Origin: Pustulibacterium marinum
GTDB taxonomy: Bacteria; Bacteroidota; Bacteroidia; Flavobacteriales; Flavobacteriaceae
Assembly (NCBI RefSeq): GCF_900116665.1
Contig: NZ_FPBK01000012.1
Location: forward strand, 1 to 64,000
Direction: 5' to 3'
Length of the DNA: 64,000 bases
The notes under the pieces were generated by a model. It saw nothing but the letters and a program-made list of their open reading frames with translations, was not told the origin of the DNA and did not search any database. The position numbers were made by a program, and so were the translations under genes. Each line of letters begins with the position of its first letter. Position 1 is the stretch's first letter. Shown here piece by piece: positions 52,920 through 62,290 of this stretch.

Positions 52920-55900
52920 TTAGAATTTAATATTTAGTCCCACCATATACGTTTTTGGACGTGGGTAATATCCAACATCTACACCGGAAGAAAAGTTATA
53001 TTCATCCGTTGAAACTCCGTAACCAACTTCTGGATCCATACCTGTATATTTTGTAAATGTATACAAGTTTAAGGCAGAGAAGTAAACTCTTAATTGACTT
53101 GCAAAGAAGTTTTCTTTCTTGATCACTTTGGCAATATCAAACCCTAAGGTAACGTTGCTGATTCTTAAGAAATCTCCATCTTTTACATAAATGTCAGAGA
53201 ATTTGGTGTAGTTTCTATTGTCAAGGGTTAATCTAGGTAAATCGTTAGACGATCCCGGACCATGCCAACGGTCTAAGTATTCTCCTGAATAATTAGCATA
53301 AGCACTAGATTGATTTCTGTAAGATTGAACAATTTGATTTCCTGCAACACCATTGGTTTGAATAGAAAGATCAAATGCTTTGTAGTTTGCACCAATGTTG
53401 AAACCATAGTTTAATTTAGGCATTGGACTACCAATTTCAGTTTTATCGTTGGTATCAATTACACCATCTCCGTTTACATCTACATAGATAAGATCTCCTG
53501 GTTCTGCATCTGGTAAAATTTGAGTTCCGTCTGCACCTACGTAGTTTTGAACATCTTCTTCTGTTTGGAAAACACCTGCTGTTTGGTATCCCCAGAAATA
53601 ACCTAGTGGATGTCCTTCTTCAGCTCTATAAAATTCTGGAGAGTTATCCCATAATTGATTGGTTTCTCCGTGAATAATTCCGTCAGATGTAGGAATGTTT
53701 CCAACTTCATTTTTATTGAAAGCTCCATTTACACCAACGCTAAAGCTAAAGTCTTCACTCACATTTTCTCTATATGAAAGCGCTACTTCAACCCCTTTGT
53801 TTGTAATATCACCACCGTTGATGTATTGAGATTCAACACCAGAGGTAGCTAAAGTAGGAATACTGATTAACCAATCTTTTGTGGTTTTGTTATACCAGTC
53901 AAAAGCTACTTGAAGTTTTGAATTGAAGAAACGTGCATCAAAACCTAAATCTAATTGTTCTGAAGTTTCCCAAACCAAATCAGGATTTGCTAAACTGTTT
54001 GGATATGCTCCCGGAGTTTGAACTGCTTCTTCACTACCAAAATTGTAATTGGTATATGCATAAGTAATACGAGATAGGTACTGGAAGTTTCCTAAGTTTT
54101 GGTTACCCACTTGTCCCCAGCTAGCTCTCACTTTGAAATAGTCTAACCAACCTTGCGTTTTTTCCATGAAGTTTTCATTGGTCATGATCCAACCACCAGA
54201 AATAGATGGGAAATATCCCCAACGGTTTCCATCAGCAAACTGAGAAGAACCATCTGCTCTAAAGGTTACATTTAAAAGGTAGGTTTCTTTGAAGTTATAG
54301 TTAACTCTACCAAAATATGACATACGCTTGTTTTGTGCATAAGGTCCACCATTCAAAGTAATTTGTGCTCCATCAGTATTGGTTGCGTTGCTTAACCAAG
54401 CGTGAGACAAATCATTAAAAATTAAGTTTACATTGCTACCATACATAGATTCACCTTCATAGTTGTATGAAGAAGTACCTAACATAGTTTCAAAATGATG
54501 CTCATCGTTAAGATCAAAATTATAGGTAAGTAAGTTATCCCAGATCAATGATTTTGCTTTGGTCATTGTTTGGCTAGCAGTACTATACAAGTTGAAATCA
54601 TAAGAAGACAATGTATAAATAGGACTAAAGGTATGCCCTTGAGATGCCGTATAATCAAGTCCTAAACTTGTTCTGAATTTTAAATTGTCTAACAATTCAA
54701 ACTGCATATAAATGTTACCCAAAAGTTTTTGAGTTTCATAAGCATTTTGATTTGAATACAACATAGAAGCATATGGGTTAGAGAACCCTGCCAAATATAC
54801 CGCGCTATCGCCTGAAGTATTGTAGTAATTTCCATCGGCATCATACATTGGAACTAATGGACTTGCATTGAACGCACTTCGCAAAGAGTTGTTTGCAATA
54901 CCGCCAACACCAATTCCGTTGTTTTTGATGTACGCAAAACTTAAGTTTTGACCAAAGGTAATACGATCGTTATATAATTTATGATCTGAATTGAAACGGA
55001 AATTATAACGCTCATAATTAGAAAGATCTTCACCACCTACAACACCTTCTTGATTCAAATAAGAAATAGAAGAAGAGTATGAAGAAGCATCACTACCACC
55101 TGTAATACCAAGTGTGTAATTTTCTGTTTTAGCATCTGTAAACATTTCATCTAACCAGTTGGTGTTTGTTGAAATGTTAGCAATGTCTTCATTAGAAAAT
55201 ACTACAGAACTACCAGAATTTAAGGAAGCTTCATTAATTAATGTAGCATATTCTGTAGAGTTTAACATGTCTGTAGTTCTACCAACTTGCTGAATACCGT
55301 AGTACTGGTCAAAAGTAATTTGAGCATGGCCTTTTTTACCTTTTTTGGTAGTTACCAAAACCACCCCATTAGAAGCTTGTGAACCATAAATTGCAGCAGA
55401 AGCAGCATCTTTTAATACAGAAATACTTTCGATATCTGCATTGTTCAAATAAGAAATGTCATCTGTTAAAACTCCATCTACTACGTAAAGAGGAGAGTTA
55501 CTTCCTGTAGAACCTGCACCACGAATCAATACATTGAAACCATCACCAGGTTGCCCGGATGTAGAGGTAATTTGCACCCCTGCTGTTTGTCCTTGTAAAG
55601 CTTGTAATGCACTAGTGGTACTTTGTTTTTGAAGATCATCACCAGAAACTTGTACGTTAGCTCCGGTAACTAATTCTTTCTTCTGAGTACCATACCCTAC
55701 AACAATTACTTCGTCTAATTGTTGAGTATCAGAAGTTAAAACTACATCGATTGCGGTTTGACCGTTTACTGAAACTTCTTTGGTAACAAAACCAATGTAA
55801 CTAAACACCAATACAGCATCGGGAGCCACACTTAAAGTGTAGTTCCCGTCAAAATCTGTAGCAGTACCATTGGAGGTACCTTTTTCCATAACACTTACTC

Positions 55901-56051
55901 CCGGTAATAACATTCCGTCTTCAGCTCCGGTAATTGCACCTGTTACTGTGATTTTGTCTTGTGCGTTTGCACGTTGAAAACCAAGTAAACAACCCAAAAC
56001 CATCAGACAGAAAAATATTTTTCCTGGAGAGATAAGATATTTTGTTCTCAT
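52920..56051 (-). CDS. SusC-like TonB-dependent transporter
   Basis: 1043 residues. A signal peptide (about 1-30, ending ANAQ) is followed by a carboxypeptidase-regulatory-like domain (about 35-110, LPGVSVMEKGTSNGTATDF). The TonB box region comes next (DEVIVVGYGTQKK), then the plug (about 120-230, NVLIRGAGSTGSNSPLYVVD and SVLKDAASAAIYGSQASNG) and the beta barrel to the end (MVGLNIKF). It imports oligosaccharides across the outer membrane with SusD. It is separated by 42 bp from xylA; no separate promoter consensus was found in that gap. Confidence 0.95.
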   Translation of the reverse strand: MRTKYLISPGKIFFCLMVLGCLLGFQRANAQDKITVTGAITGAEDGMLLPGVSVMEKGTSNGTATDFDGNYTLSVAPDAVLVFSYIGFVTKEVSVNGQTAIDVVLTSDTQQLDEVIVVGYGTQKKELVTGANVQVSGDDLQKQSTTSALQALQGQTAGVQITSTSGQPGDGFNVLIRGAGSTGSNSPLYVVDGVLTDDISYLNNADIESISVLKDAASAAIYGSQASNGVVLVTTKKGKKGHAQITFDQYYGIQQVGRTTDMLNSTEYATLINEASLNSGSSVVFSNEDIANISTNTNWLDEMFTDAKTENYTLGITGGSDASSYSSSISYLNQEGVVGGEDLSNYERYNFRFNSDHKLYNDRITFGQNLSFAYIKNNGIGVGGIANNSLRSAFNASPLVPMYDADGNYYNTSGDSAVYLAGFSNPYASMLYSNQNAYETQKLLGNIYMQFELLDNLKFRTSLGLDYTASQGHTFSPIYTLSSYDFNLYSTASQTMTKAKSLIWDNLLTYNFDLNDEHHFETMLGTSSYNYEGESMYGSNVNLIFNDLSHAWLSNATNTDGAQITLNGGPYAQNKRMSYFGRVNYNFKETYLLNVTFRADGSSQFADGNRWGYFPSISGGWIMTNENFMEKTQGWLDYFKVRASWGQVGNQNLGNFQYLSRITYAYTNYNFGSEEAVQTPGAYPNSLANPDLVWETSEQLDLGFDARFFNSKLQVAFDWYNKTTKDWLISIPTLATSGVESQYINGGDITNKGVEVALSYRENVSEDFSFSVGVNGAFNKNEVGNIPTSDGIIHGETNQLWDNSPEFYRAEEGHPLGYFWGYQTAGVFQTEEDVQNYVGADGTQILPDAEPGDLIYVDVNGDGVIDTNDKTEIGSPMPKLNYGFNIGANYKAFDLSIQTNGVAGNQIVQSYRNQSSAYANYSGEYLDRWHGPGSSNDLPRLTLDNRNYTKFSDIYVKDGDFLRISNVTLGFDIAKVIKKENFFASQLRVYFSALNLYTFTKYTGMDPEVGYGVSTDEYNFSSGVDVGYYPRPKTYMVGLNIKF

Positions 56052-56093
56052 AATTAATTAAGGTTTACTGTTATTTGTTTGAAAAAAATTGAA

Positions 56094-57416
56094 TTAAATA
56101 GCGTTTGCTATTATTTGTTCATATAGTTCTTGTTTTCCGCTTATTTGCTGAGGTTCACCGCTAGCTTTTGCAATTTGTGAAAGTTGCTCTAGTGAAAGTT
56201 CTCCTTTTTCAAAAGCAGCACCGTTACCACTGTCAAAGCTTGCGTAACGCTCTTGTCTAAGTGATTTGTATTTAGTCTCTTTTAGAATTTTATCTGCCAT
56301 GATCAATCCTCTTGCAAAAATGTCCATACCAGAAATGTGTGCGATGAATTTGTCTTCTAAATCGGTAGAATTTCTTCTCACTTTTGCATCAAAGTTGATT
56401 CCTCCACCTTGAATTCCGCCACCTTCAAGAATAATCAACATAGCTTGTGTAACTTCAAACAGATCAATAGGGAACTGGTCTGTATCCCATCCGTTTTGGT
56501 AATCACCTCTGTTGGCATCTATACTTCCTAATTTACCTGCATCTACTGCAACTTGTAATTCATGTTCAAAAGTATGACCGGCTAACGTAGCGTGATTTAC
56601 TTCTAAATTCAGCTTAAAATCATCCTGAAGATTGAATTTGTTCATGAAACCTAAACATGTAGCTGCATCAAAATCATATTGGTGCTTGGTAGGTTCCATT
56701 GGTTTTGGTTCAATTAAGAATGTACCTTCAAAACCATTTTTACGAGCATAATCTCTACAGATAGTTAAGAACTGAGCCAAATGTTCTTGCTCGCGTTTCA
56801 TATCGGTATTTAATAAACTCATATAGCCTTCACGACCACCCCAGAATACGTAGTTTTCACCGCCTAAAGCAATGGTAGCATCAATAGCAATTTTTGCTTG
56901 TGCACCAGCATAGGCAACCACATCAAAATTTGGGTTTGTAGAAGCTCCGTTCATAAAACGAGGATTGCTAAACAGGTTAGAAGTTCCCCAAAGTAGTTTG
57001 ATGCCGCTTTCTGCTTGTTTCTCTTTTGCGTAGTCTACCATCGTTTCCATACGCTTTTCGAATTCCGCTAGGGTTGGAGCTTCGTCTACTACATCTACAT
57101 CATGAAAACAGTAAAAAGGAACACCAAGTTTGCTTCCAAATTCAAAAGCAGCATCCATTTTGTCTTTTGCTCTTTCTATTACGTTTTCTTTTTTGTCCCA
57201 AGCAAATGTTTCGGTTGGTGCACCAAACGGATCCCCACCTTTATTGTTAAATGTGTGCCAGTAAGCCATTGCAAAACGTAAATGTTCTTTCAACGTTTTT
57301 CCTGCAACAACTTTGTTCTCGTCATACCATTTAAAGGCTAACGGATTATCACTTTCTCTTCCTTCGAAAGCAATTTTATCTATACTTTTAAAAAATGATT
57401 GTTTGGTAGTGTCCAT
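56094..57416 (-). CDS. xylA: Xylose isomerase
   Basis: 440 residues, normal for the class II enzyme. It converts D-xylose to D-xylulose in the cytosol with two divalent metals. The start [34 protein letters not shown] (catalytic His), [33 protein letters not shown] and [16 protein letters not shown] are all visible. It lies 2 bp after xylB and upstream of susC, so sugar import and catabolism are probably on the same transcript. Confidence 0.97.
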   Translation of the reverse strand: MDTTKQSFFKSIDKIAFEGRESDNPLAFKWYDENKVVAGKTLKEHLRFAMAYWHTFNNKGGDPFGAPTETFAWDKKENVIERAKDKMDAAFEFGSKLGVPFYCFHDVDVVDEAPTLAEFEKRMETMVDYAKEKQAESGIKLLWGTSNLFSNPRFMNGASTNPNFDVVAYAGAQAKIAIDATIALGGENYVFWGGREGYMSLLNTDMKREQEHLAQFLTICRDYARKNGFEGTFLIEPKPMEPTKHQYDFDAATCLGFMNKFNLQDDFKLNLEVNHATLAGHTFEHELQVAVDAGKLGSIDANRGDYQNGWDTDQFPIDLFEVTQAMLIILEGGGIQGGGINFDAKVRRNSTDLEDKFIAHISGMDIFARGLIMADKILKETKYKSLRQERYASFDSGNGAAFEKGELSLEQLSQIAKASGEPQQISGKQELYEQIIANAI

Positions 57417-57418
57417 AA

Positions 57419-58912
57419 TTATAGTTCTGTATTAATGTGATGTTTCCAGTTATTGTATATTTCTTTGTATTGATTTGTTAATGCAGCAGTTGGTTCTATT
57501 CGCTCTAAACATTCAAGATTTTCAAATGCTTCTTCGTAACTTTTGTAGTAACCATAACCAAAGGCAGCGCCTCTCGCAGCACCTTCGGCACCAGAAGTGT
57601 TGTACAATTCTAAAGCCGTATCGGTAGTGTTTACAAATATCTCACGGAATACGGGACTCAAGAATAAGTTGGCTTTACCAGCTTTTACCAAAGAACCCGA
57701 TGCTCCAACGCTTTTCATCACGTCAAAACCAAAGTTCATGGCAAATACGATTCCTTCACAAGCAGCTCTAACCACTTCGGCAGATTGATGAATATTGAAG
57801 TTTAAATTTTGAATTCCTGAGGTTACATTCTTATTATTGAAAATACGCTCTACGCCATTTCCAAAAGGGTAGAAGCGAAGGTCTTTCGCACCGGCAGAAG
57901 TAGCCGCCGCTAAACCATTTAGTTTTTCATAATCGATGAGTGAAGTTCCGCTAACCGACATAATTTTACGTAACCATTGGTAGCAAATTCCCGATCCGTT
58001 GATACAAACCATAACCCCGTTTCTTTTTTCTTCGGGAGTATTGTTTACATGTAAAAAGGTGTTGATTCGGTTTTGTTGATCATAATTATCTTGGTCACTT
58101 ACCGCATAAATTACAGCCGAAGTTCCTGCTGTAGTGGCAATTTCTCCTGGCTTTAAAACATTTAGAGATAATGCATTATTTGGTTGATCACCTCCGCGAT
58201 AGGTAATCTTTACATCTTTTGAAAAACCAAGTTCCTCAGCAATAGCTGCACTAATGGTAGCTTGCTCGCCGAAGTTAGGAACAATCTCCGGAACCAATTC
58301 AGAAGGAATTTCCATTTGCTCCATAATTTCGGTAGCCAAACGTCCTTCTTTAAAATTCCATAAAGTTCCTTCTGATAGACCGGATGTACTTATTTGTGCA
58401 ACACCCGAAAGTTTTGCTGCAATAAAATCACCCGGAAGCATCATATAAGCTGCTTCCTCAAGAATTTCAGGTTGATTTTCTTTTACCCATTTTAATTTTG
58501 AAGCAGTAAAATTACCCGGACTTCCTAATAAAGTTTCCTGGCAATGCGTTTCTCCAATTTGTAAATAGGATTGAGCACCAAGTACTGCAGCTCTACTATC
58601 ACACCAAATGATTGCCGGTCTTACAGGATTCAAGGCTTCGTCTGTAAGTACCAATCCGTGCATTTGATATGCAATCCCTATTCCTTTGATTTTGCTTAGA
58701 TCTACTTGATATTTACTGGCTAACTTTGCAATACCATCTTTGGTATATTGCCACCATAATTCAGGATCTTGCTCAGCCCAACCAAATTTAGGCGCTTTGA
58801 TTTCCATTTCGAAATCGGGAGCAGTAACCGAAGCTATACAACGTCCTTTATCAGCATCTAAAACTGATAATTTAACGGAGGAACTTCCTAAATCTATTCC
58901 TAAAAAATACAT
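57419..58912 (-). CDS. xylB: Xylulokinase
   Basis: 497 residues of the FGGY kinase family. It phosphorylates D-xylulose with ATP so it can enter the pentose phosphate pathway. The N-terminal domain has [17 protein letters not shown] and [13 protein letters not shown], then IIWCDSRA. The second domain has [31 protein letters not shown] and the ATP-site block [15 protein letters not shown] near the C-terminus. It is 16 bp after the transporter gene and 2 bp before xylA. Confidence 0.95.
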   Translation of the reverse strand: MYFLGIDLGSSSVKLSVLDADKGRCIASVTAPDFEMEIKAPKFGWAEQDPELWWQYTKDGIAKLASKYQVDLSKIKGIGIAYQMHGLVLTDEALNPVRPAIIWCDSRAAVLGAQSYLQIGETHCQETLLGSPGNFTASKLKWVKENQPEILEEAAYMMLPGDFIAAKLSGVAQISTSGLSEGTLWNFKEGRLATEIMEQMEIPSELVPEIVPNFGEQATISAAIAEELGFSKDVKITYRGGDQPNNALSLNVLKPGEIATTAGTSAVIYAVSDQDNYDQQNRINTFLHVNNTPEEKRNGVMVCINGSGICYQWLRKIMSVSGTSLIDYEKLNGLAAATSAGAKDLRFYPFGNGVERIFNNKNVTSGIQNLNFNIHQSAEVVRAACEGIVFAMNFGFDVMKSVGASGSLVKAGKANLFLSPVFREIFVNTTDTALELYNTSGAEGAARGAAFGYGYYKSYEEAFENLECLERIEPTAALTNQYKEIYNNWKHHINTEL

Positions 58913-58928
58913 AGTTTGTTGTGTAATT

Positions 58929-60536
58929 TTATTTTTTAAGCCAAATACTTTCGATGTCTTCTAATGTTTTTCCTTTTGTTTCAGGAACAAATTTCCAAAC
59001 AATCAATCCAGATAAAACAGCCATGATACCGTAGATCCAATAAGCGAATCCATGGTGGAACATAGCGTTTAATTCTTCGTTATTATTCATTATAGGGAAT
59101 GTCCAGCTTACGGTAAGGTTTGCCAACCATTGTACTGCCACAGCTACGGCCATTACACCTTTGATTCTATTTGGAAAAATTTCAGCCAATAATACCCAGG
59201 TTACAGGTCCCCATGACATAGCAAACGCTGCTATGTATAGTAGCATGAGAAGTAATGCCAAAATTCCGGTAGCTTCTGCGTACAGTGTAAAACCTAGACC
59301 TATCATACTGATGGCCATAAATACACTTCCTATCAACATAAGTTTGGTTCTACCGAATTTATCTACAGTGGTAATGGCTAGAATGGTAAATAACATATTG
59401 ATACAACCAACAATAATGGTTTGCTTCATGGAAGCATCGTTTTCTACTCCCATGCCTTTAAAAATCTCGGGAGCGTAGTAAAGTACCACATTGATACCTA
59501 CAAATTGCTGAAATACCGATAACAGAATGCCTATGATAATTACTGCCCAACCGAAAGATAACCAATGACTTTTCTTTTGGTTGAATGAATTTTTAATGTT
59601 TGATAAGATTACCGGAGCAGCTTCTGGACCATTCATTTTTTCCAAAACTTTCAAGGCATCTGCTTCCTGACCTTTCATTACCTGGAAACGAGGAGTTTTT
59701 GGAACAAATATTAAAGAAAGTAGAAAAATGACCGCAGGAATACATTCTGATAAAAACATATAACGCCATCCGGTAGTGTTGATCCATTCTGGCGATTGGC
59801 CGGCAACAATCAAGTAGTTAACAAAATACACTATTAGCATTCCGCTTACAATGGCAAACTGATTGAAGGAAACCAATTTTCCTCTAATATGTGTAGGAGC
59901 CATTTCAGCAATGTACAATGGTGCTAGCATACTTGCCAACCCAACGCCAACACCTCCAATAATTCTATAAATAATAAACGAGGTTAAGTAATTACCGCCA
60001 AAAATATTCATGGTATCGGGGAACGCTGAACCCATGGCAGAAATCAAAAATAAGATGGCTGCTAAGATCAATCCGTTTCTTCTACCTAAGGAATTAGCAG
60101 TTTTATCGCCTATAGAACCACCAATGATACAACCAACGATAGCAGAACTTATCACAAAACCTAAAATTGAACTTCTAAGGTTTTCGGTAATCACATTTGG
60201 AGCGCTAAGAAATCCTGTATAGTAAAAGTAACCTCCAATAACCAAAAAGACTATTACGATTGCGGAAGCTTTAATTTTAGAAAAGAATTTGTAAACGAAA
60301 GATGAGAACAGCACTGCAATGGCTATAATACAAACAGTAAGAATCACTTTGTATTCTATAATGGCTGCTGCAGAAGAAGCTCCTGTGGTATCCAAAGCAG
60401 CCACGAAAAACTGATTTAAAGAACTTACCGCTCCCGAAATTACAGCTGTATCATACCCAAAAAGCAAACCTCCCAAACTGGCAACCAGCGTGATGAGATA
60501 AACACTTATTTTATCAACCGAAGTCTGTTTACTCAT
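58929..60536 (-). CDS. xylE: D-xylose/H+ symporter of the sugar porter family, with extra hydrophobic insertion
   Basis: 535 residues. The sugar-porter signatures are present: ASLGGLLFGYDTAVISGAV (TM1, about 12-32), GDKTANSLGRRNG after TM2, RIIGGVGVGLASMLAPLYIAE, QQFVGINVVLYYAPEIF and VPETKGKTLEDIE. The order and motifs match XylE of E. coli (491 residues). Between TM1 and TM2, however, an extra stretch of about 65 residues (52-118) contains two additional membrane-like segments (about 62-84 and 89-112), so 14 helices are predicted. It is the first gene of the operon, followed by xylB. The substrate xylose is supported by the two neighbouring genes. Confidence 0.88.
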   Translation of the reverse strand: MSKQTSVDKISVYLITLVASLGGLLFGYDTAVISGAVSSLNQFFVAALDTTGASSAAAIIEYKVILTVCIIAIAVLFSSFVYKFFSKIKASAIVIVFLVIGGYFYYTGFLSAPNVITENLRSSILGFVISSAIVGCIIGGSIGDKTANSLGRRNGLILAAILFLISAMGSAFPDTMNIFGGNYLTSFIIYRIIGGVGVGLASMLAPLYIAEMAPTHIRGKLVSFNQFAIVSGMLIVYFVNYLIVAGQSPEWINTTGWRYMFLSECIPAVIFLLSLIFVPKTPRFQVMKGQEADALKVLEKMNGPEAAPVILSNIKNSFNQKKSHWLSFGWAVIIIGILLSVFQQFVGINVVLYYAPEIFKGMGVENDASMKQTIIVGCINMLFTILAITTVDKFGRTKLMLIGSVFMAISMIGLGFTLYAEATGILALLLMLLYIAAFAMSWGPVTWVLLAEIFPNRIKGVMAVAVAVQWLANLTVSWTFPIMNNNEELNAMFHHGFAYWIYGIMAVLSGLIVWKFVPETKGKTLEDIESIWLKK

Positions 60537-60577
60537 TTTATAGTCGTTTAAACATTAAGATATGGTTAATTCGACTA

Positions 60578-60608
60578 CAAGTTTAAAGCTATTTTTTGAT
60601 ATTTTCAA
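60578..60608 (-). promoter_or_regulatory. Predicted promoter of the xylose/xyloglucan operon
   Basis: On the minus strand TTG (60606-60608), 20 bp, then TAAACTTG (60578-60585), one mismatch to TAnnTTTG. The leader to the transporter ATG would be about 35 nt. Confidence 0.5.
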
Positions 60609-60671
60609 TAATTAAGTTTTATTTTTTTGTAATAGTGATTTAAATCATGAAAGCTATGCATTATTCTCATT

Positions 60672-60705
60672 TAAGTGTAATGTATACATTTATTATGTAA
60701 GTGTA
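60672..60705. promoter_or_regulatory. Candidate operator: direct repeats and palindrome
   Basis: TAAGTGTA occurs at 60672-60679 and 60698-60705, 26 bp apart. Between them lies the perfect 12-bp palindrome AATGTATACATT (60679-60690). The site is 64 bp upstream of the -33 element of the operon promoter, a fitting place for an activator such as the AraC-type protein encoded at 30877. Confidence 0.5.
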
Positions 60706-60939
60706 GTATTCATAAAGGTTTGCTAAAATTGAGGTTTATGAAATCGATGTAGTAAAGCGTCTGGAAGGCGATATGTTAAAGTTTTTAGCTCTTTGTTAGT
60801 AGGTGTTATAAACTGAAAGAATTTTCAGATTCATCAAGAAAACGTTTTCATAATATCTGTCAATCATGCATTGGTATTTTCAATGTGACGAACCACTTTT
60901 TGAAGCAAAGAATTGTACCTTTACTACAAATTATCAGCT

Positions 60940-61833
60940 ATGAAATTTGGAAAAGTAGACCATCCTGAAACTGTAGATTTTACCATACCGAAAGACCATC
61001 CGGAAACGGAGGTAATCCTTCAAAATTCAGAACCTAAAAGTTTTGAAGTGTATGTTGGTTGTGCCAAATGGAATAAACAAGATTTGAAGAATTTTTATCC
61101 AAGAGGTACCAAAAACGAATTGGAATATTATGCTTCCCAATTTAACAGTATAGAACTAAATGCTACCTTCTATAGAAATTTTCCAACTACACAGTTCGAT
61201 AAATGGTATGCTGCTGTGCCTGATGATTTCCGTTTTTTTCCAAAAATTATGCAACGTGTAAGTCATTTAAAGCGATTGAATGGTATTGACGATGCTTTGG
61301 AAGAATGTTTGGATGGGTTTGTACACTTAAAAGAAAAGCTGGGTACCGTATTTCTCCAGATGCATAACAACTTCGCTCCTAAGAATTTTGACAGAGTGCA
61401 ACGCTTTGTAGAGCTTTGGCCAAAGGAAATTCCGTTGGCGGTAGAATTTAGACATACCGATTGGTTCAATGATACCACAGTTTCAGAAGAGTTGTATCAT
61501 TTATTGCAAGAAAACGGGTTGGGTAATATCATTGTAGATACCGCCGGTAGACGTGACCTTATGCATATGAGACTTACCAATGATGAGGCTTTTGTACGCT
61601 ATGTTGGGGCAAATCATCCCACAGATTATGACAGGCTAGACGAATGGATAGATAGAATAGAACTTTGGAAAGCTCAGGGATTGTCAAAACTTGATTTCTT
61701 TATACATCAAAATATTGAAGAGTCTTCGCCATTACTTTCAGCATATTTTATAGAACAATTGAATAAAAGATTGGGATTGTCATTGCACATTCCACAAACA
61801 TTAGATAACAACAATAAAAATTTATTTTCATGA
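60940..61833 (+). CDS. DUF72 family protein (YecE-like)
   Basis: 297 residues from the ATG at 60940 (MKFGKVDHPETVDF). FEVYVGCAKWNKQDLKNFYP, YASQFNSIELNATFYR, FFPKIMQRVSHLKRL and FLQMHNNFAPKNF, then AVEFRHTDWF, show the TIM-barrel DUF72 family. Its function is not known. The ATG at 60940 is chosen because the in-frame upstream start adds only a hydrophobic, non-conserved piece. The stop overlaps the next start (ATGA), so it forms an operon with the thioesterase. Confidence 0.87.
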   Translation: MKFGKVDHPETVDFTIPKDHPETEVILQNSEPKSFEVYVGCAKWNKQDLKNFYPRGTKNELEYYASQFNSIELNATFYRNFPTTQFDKWYAAVPDDFRFFPKIMQRVSHLKRLNGIDDALEECLDGFVHLKEKLGTVFLQMHNNFAPKNFDRVQRFVELWPKEIPLAVEFRHTDWFNDTTVSEELYHLLQENGLGNIIVDTAGRRDLMHMRLTNDEAFVRYVGANHPTDYDRLDEWIDRIELWKAQGLSKLDFFIHQNIEESSPLLSAYFIEQLNKRLGLSLHIPQTLDNNNKNLFS

Positions 61834-62240
61834 GATTTCATACAAGAAAATGGGTAAAACCCGAAGATCTCAACGCAAACGGAACTTTATTTGGAGGAAA
61901 GCTTTTGGCTTGGATTGATGAAGAGTCTGCGCTGTATTCTATCATACAACTGGAAAATAGTAAAGTAGTTACCAAATATATGTCTGAAATCAACTTTATG
62001 GCTTCTGCACGTCAGGGTGATATTGTAGAGATTGGAATAGAGGTGGTTAAATTTGGTCGTTCTTCGTTGGTACTGAAATGTGAAGTACGAAATAAGATGA
62101 CCCGCGAAACCATTATTACCGTAGACAATATTATTATGGTAAACTTAGGTGATGATGGAAGACCAAAACCACATGGGAAAACCGAAGTGGAATTTGTAAA
62201 AGATCGTTTAGCGGAGGCCGAAGCAAATGGCGACAATTAA
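61830..62240 (+). CDS. Acyl-CoA thioesterase (hotdog fold, YciA-like)
   Basis: 136 residues. It hydrolyses acyl-CoA to the free acid and CoA. The hotdog helix is preceded by VKPEDLNANGTLFGGKLLAW, where N-GTLFGG and the following Asp (WIDEES) are the usual active-site residues of the YciA/acot branch. MSEINFMASARQGDIVEIG and KPHGKTEVE follow. It is translationally coupled to DUF72 (4-bp overlap). A hairpin follows the stop codon. Confidence 0.88.
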   Translation: MRFHTRKWVKPEDLNANGTLFGGKLLAWIDEESALYSIIQLENSKVVTKYMSEINFMASARQGDIVEIGIEVVKFGRSSLVLKCEVRNKMTRETIITVDNIIMVNLGDDGRPKPHGKTEVEFVKDRLAEAEANGDN

Positions 62241-62267
62241 TAGTATTTTTTCATTATGGAAAAGCAA

Positions 62268-62290
62268 AGAGCAGGTATTAAACCTGCTCT
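62268..62290 (-). terminator. Terminator overlapping the end of the channel gene
   Basis: A perfect 9-bp stem (62268-62276 with 62282-62290, loop ATTAA). The loop holds part of the stop codon of the channel gene, so the right arm is coding. On the minus strand it is followed by TTTGCTTTT, a U-rich tract. It may also stop the thioesterase transcript. Confidence 0.75.

Larger units (their letters stand above)
60537..60939. other. Intergenic region upstream of the PUL operon
   Basis: This 403-bp AT-rich region separates the divergent transporter and DUF72 genes and shows no coding frame. It holds the predicted operon promoter and a pair of direct repeats, listed separately, and a small hairpin-like CTGAAA/TTTCAG near 60815-60827. 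Nothing recognisable was found between about 60710 and 60800. Confidence 0.7.
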
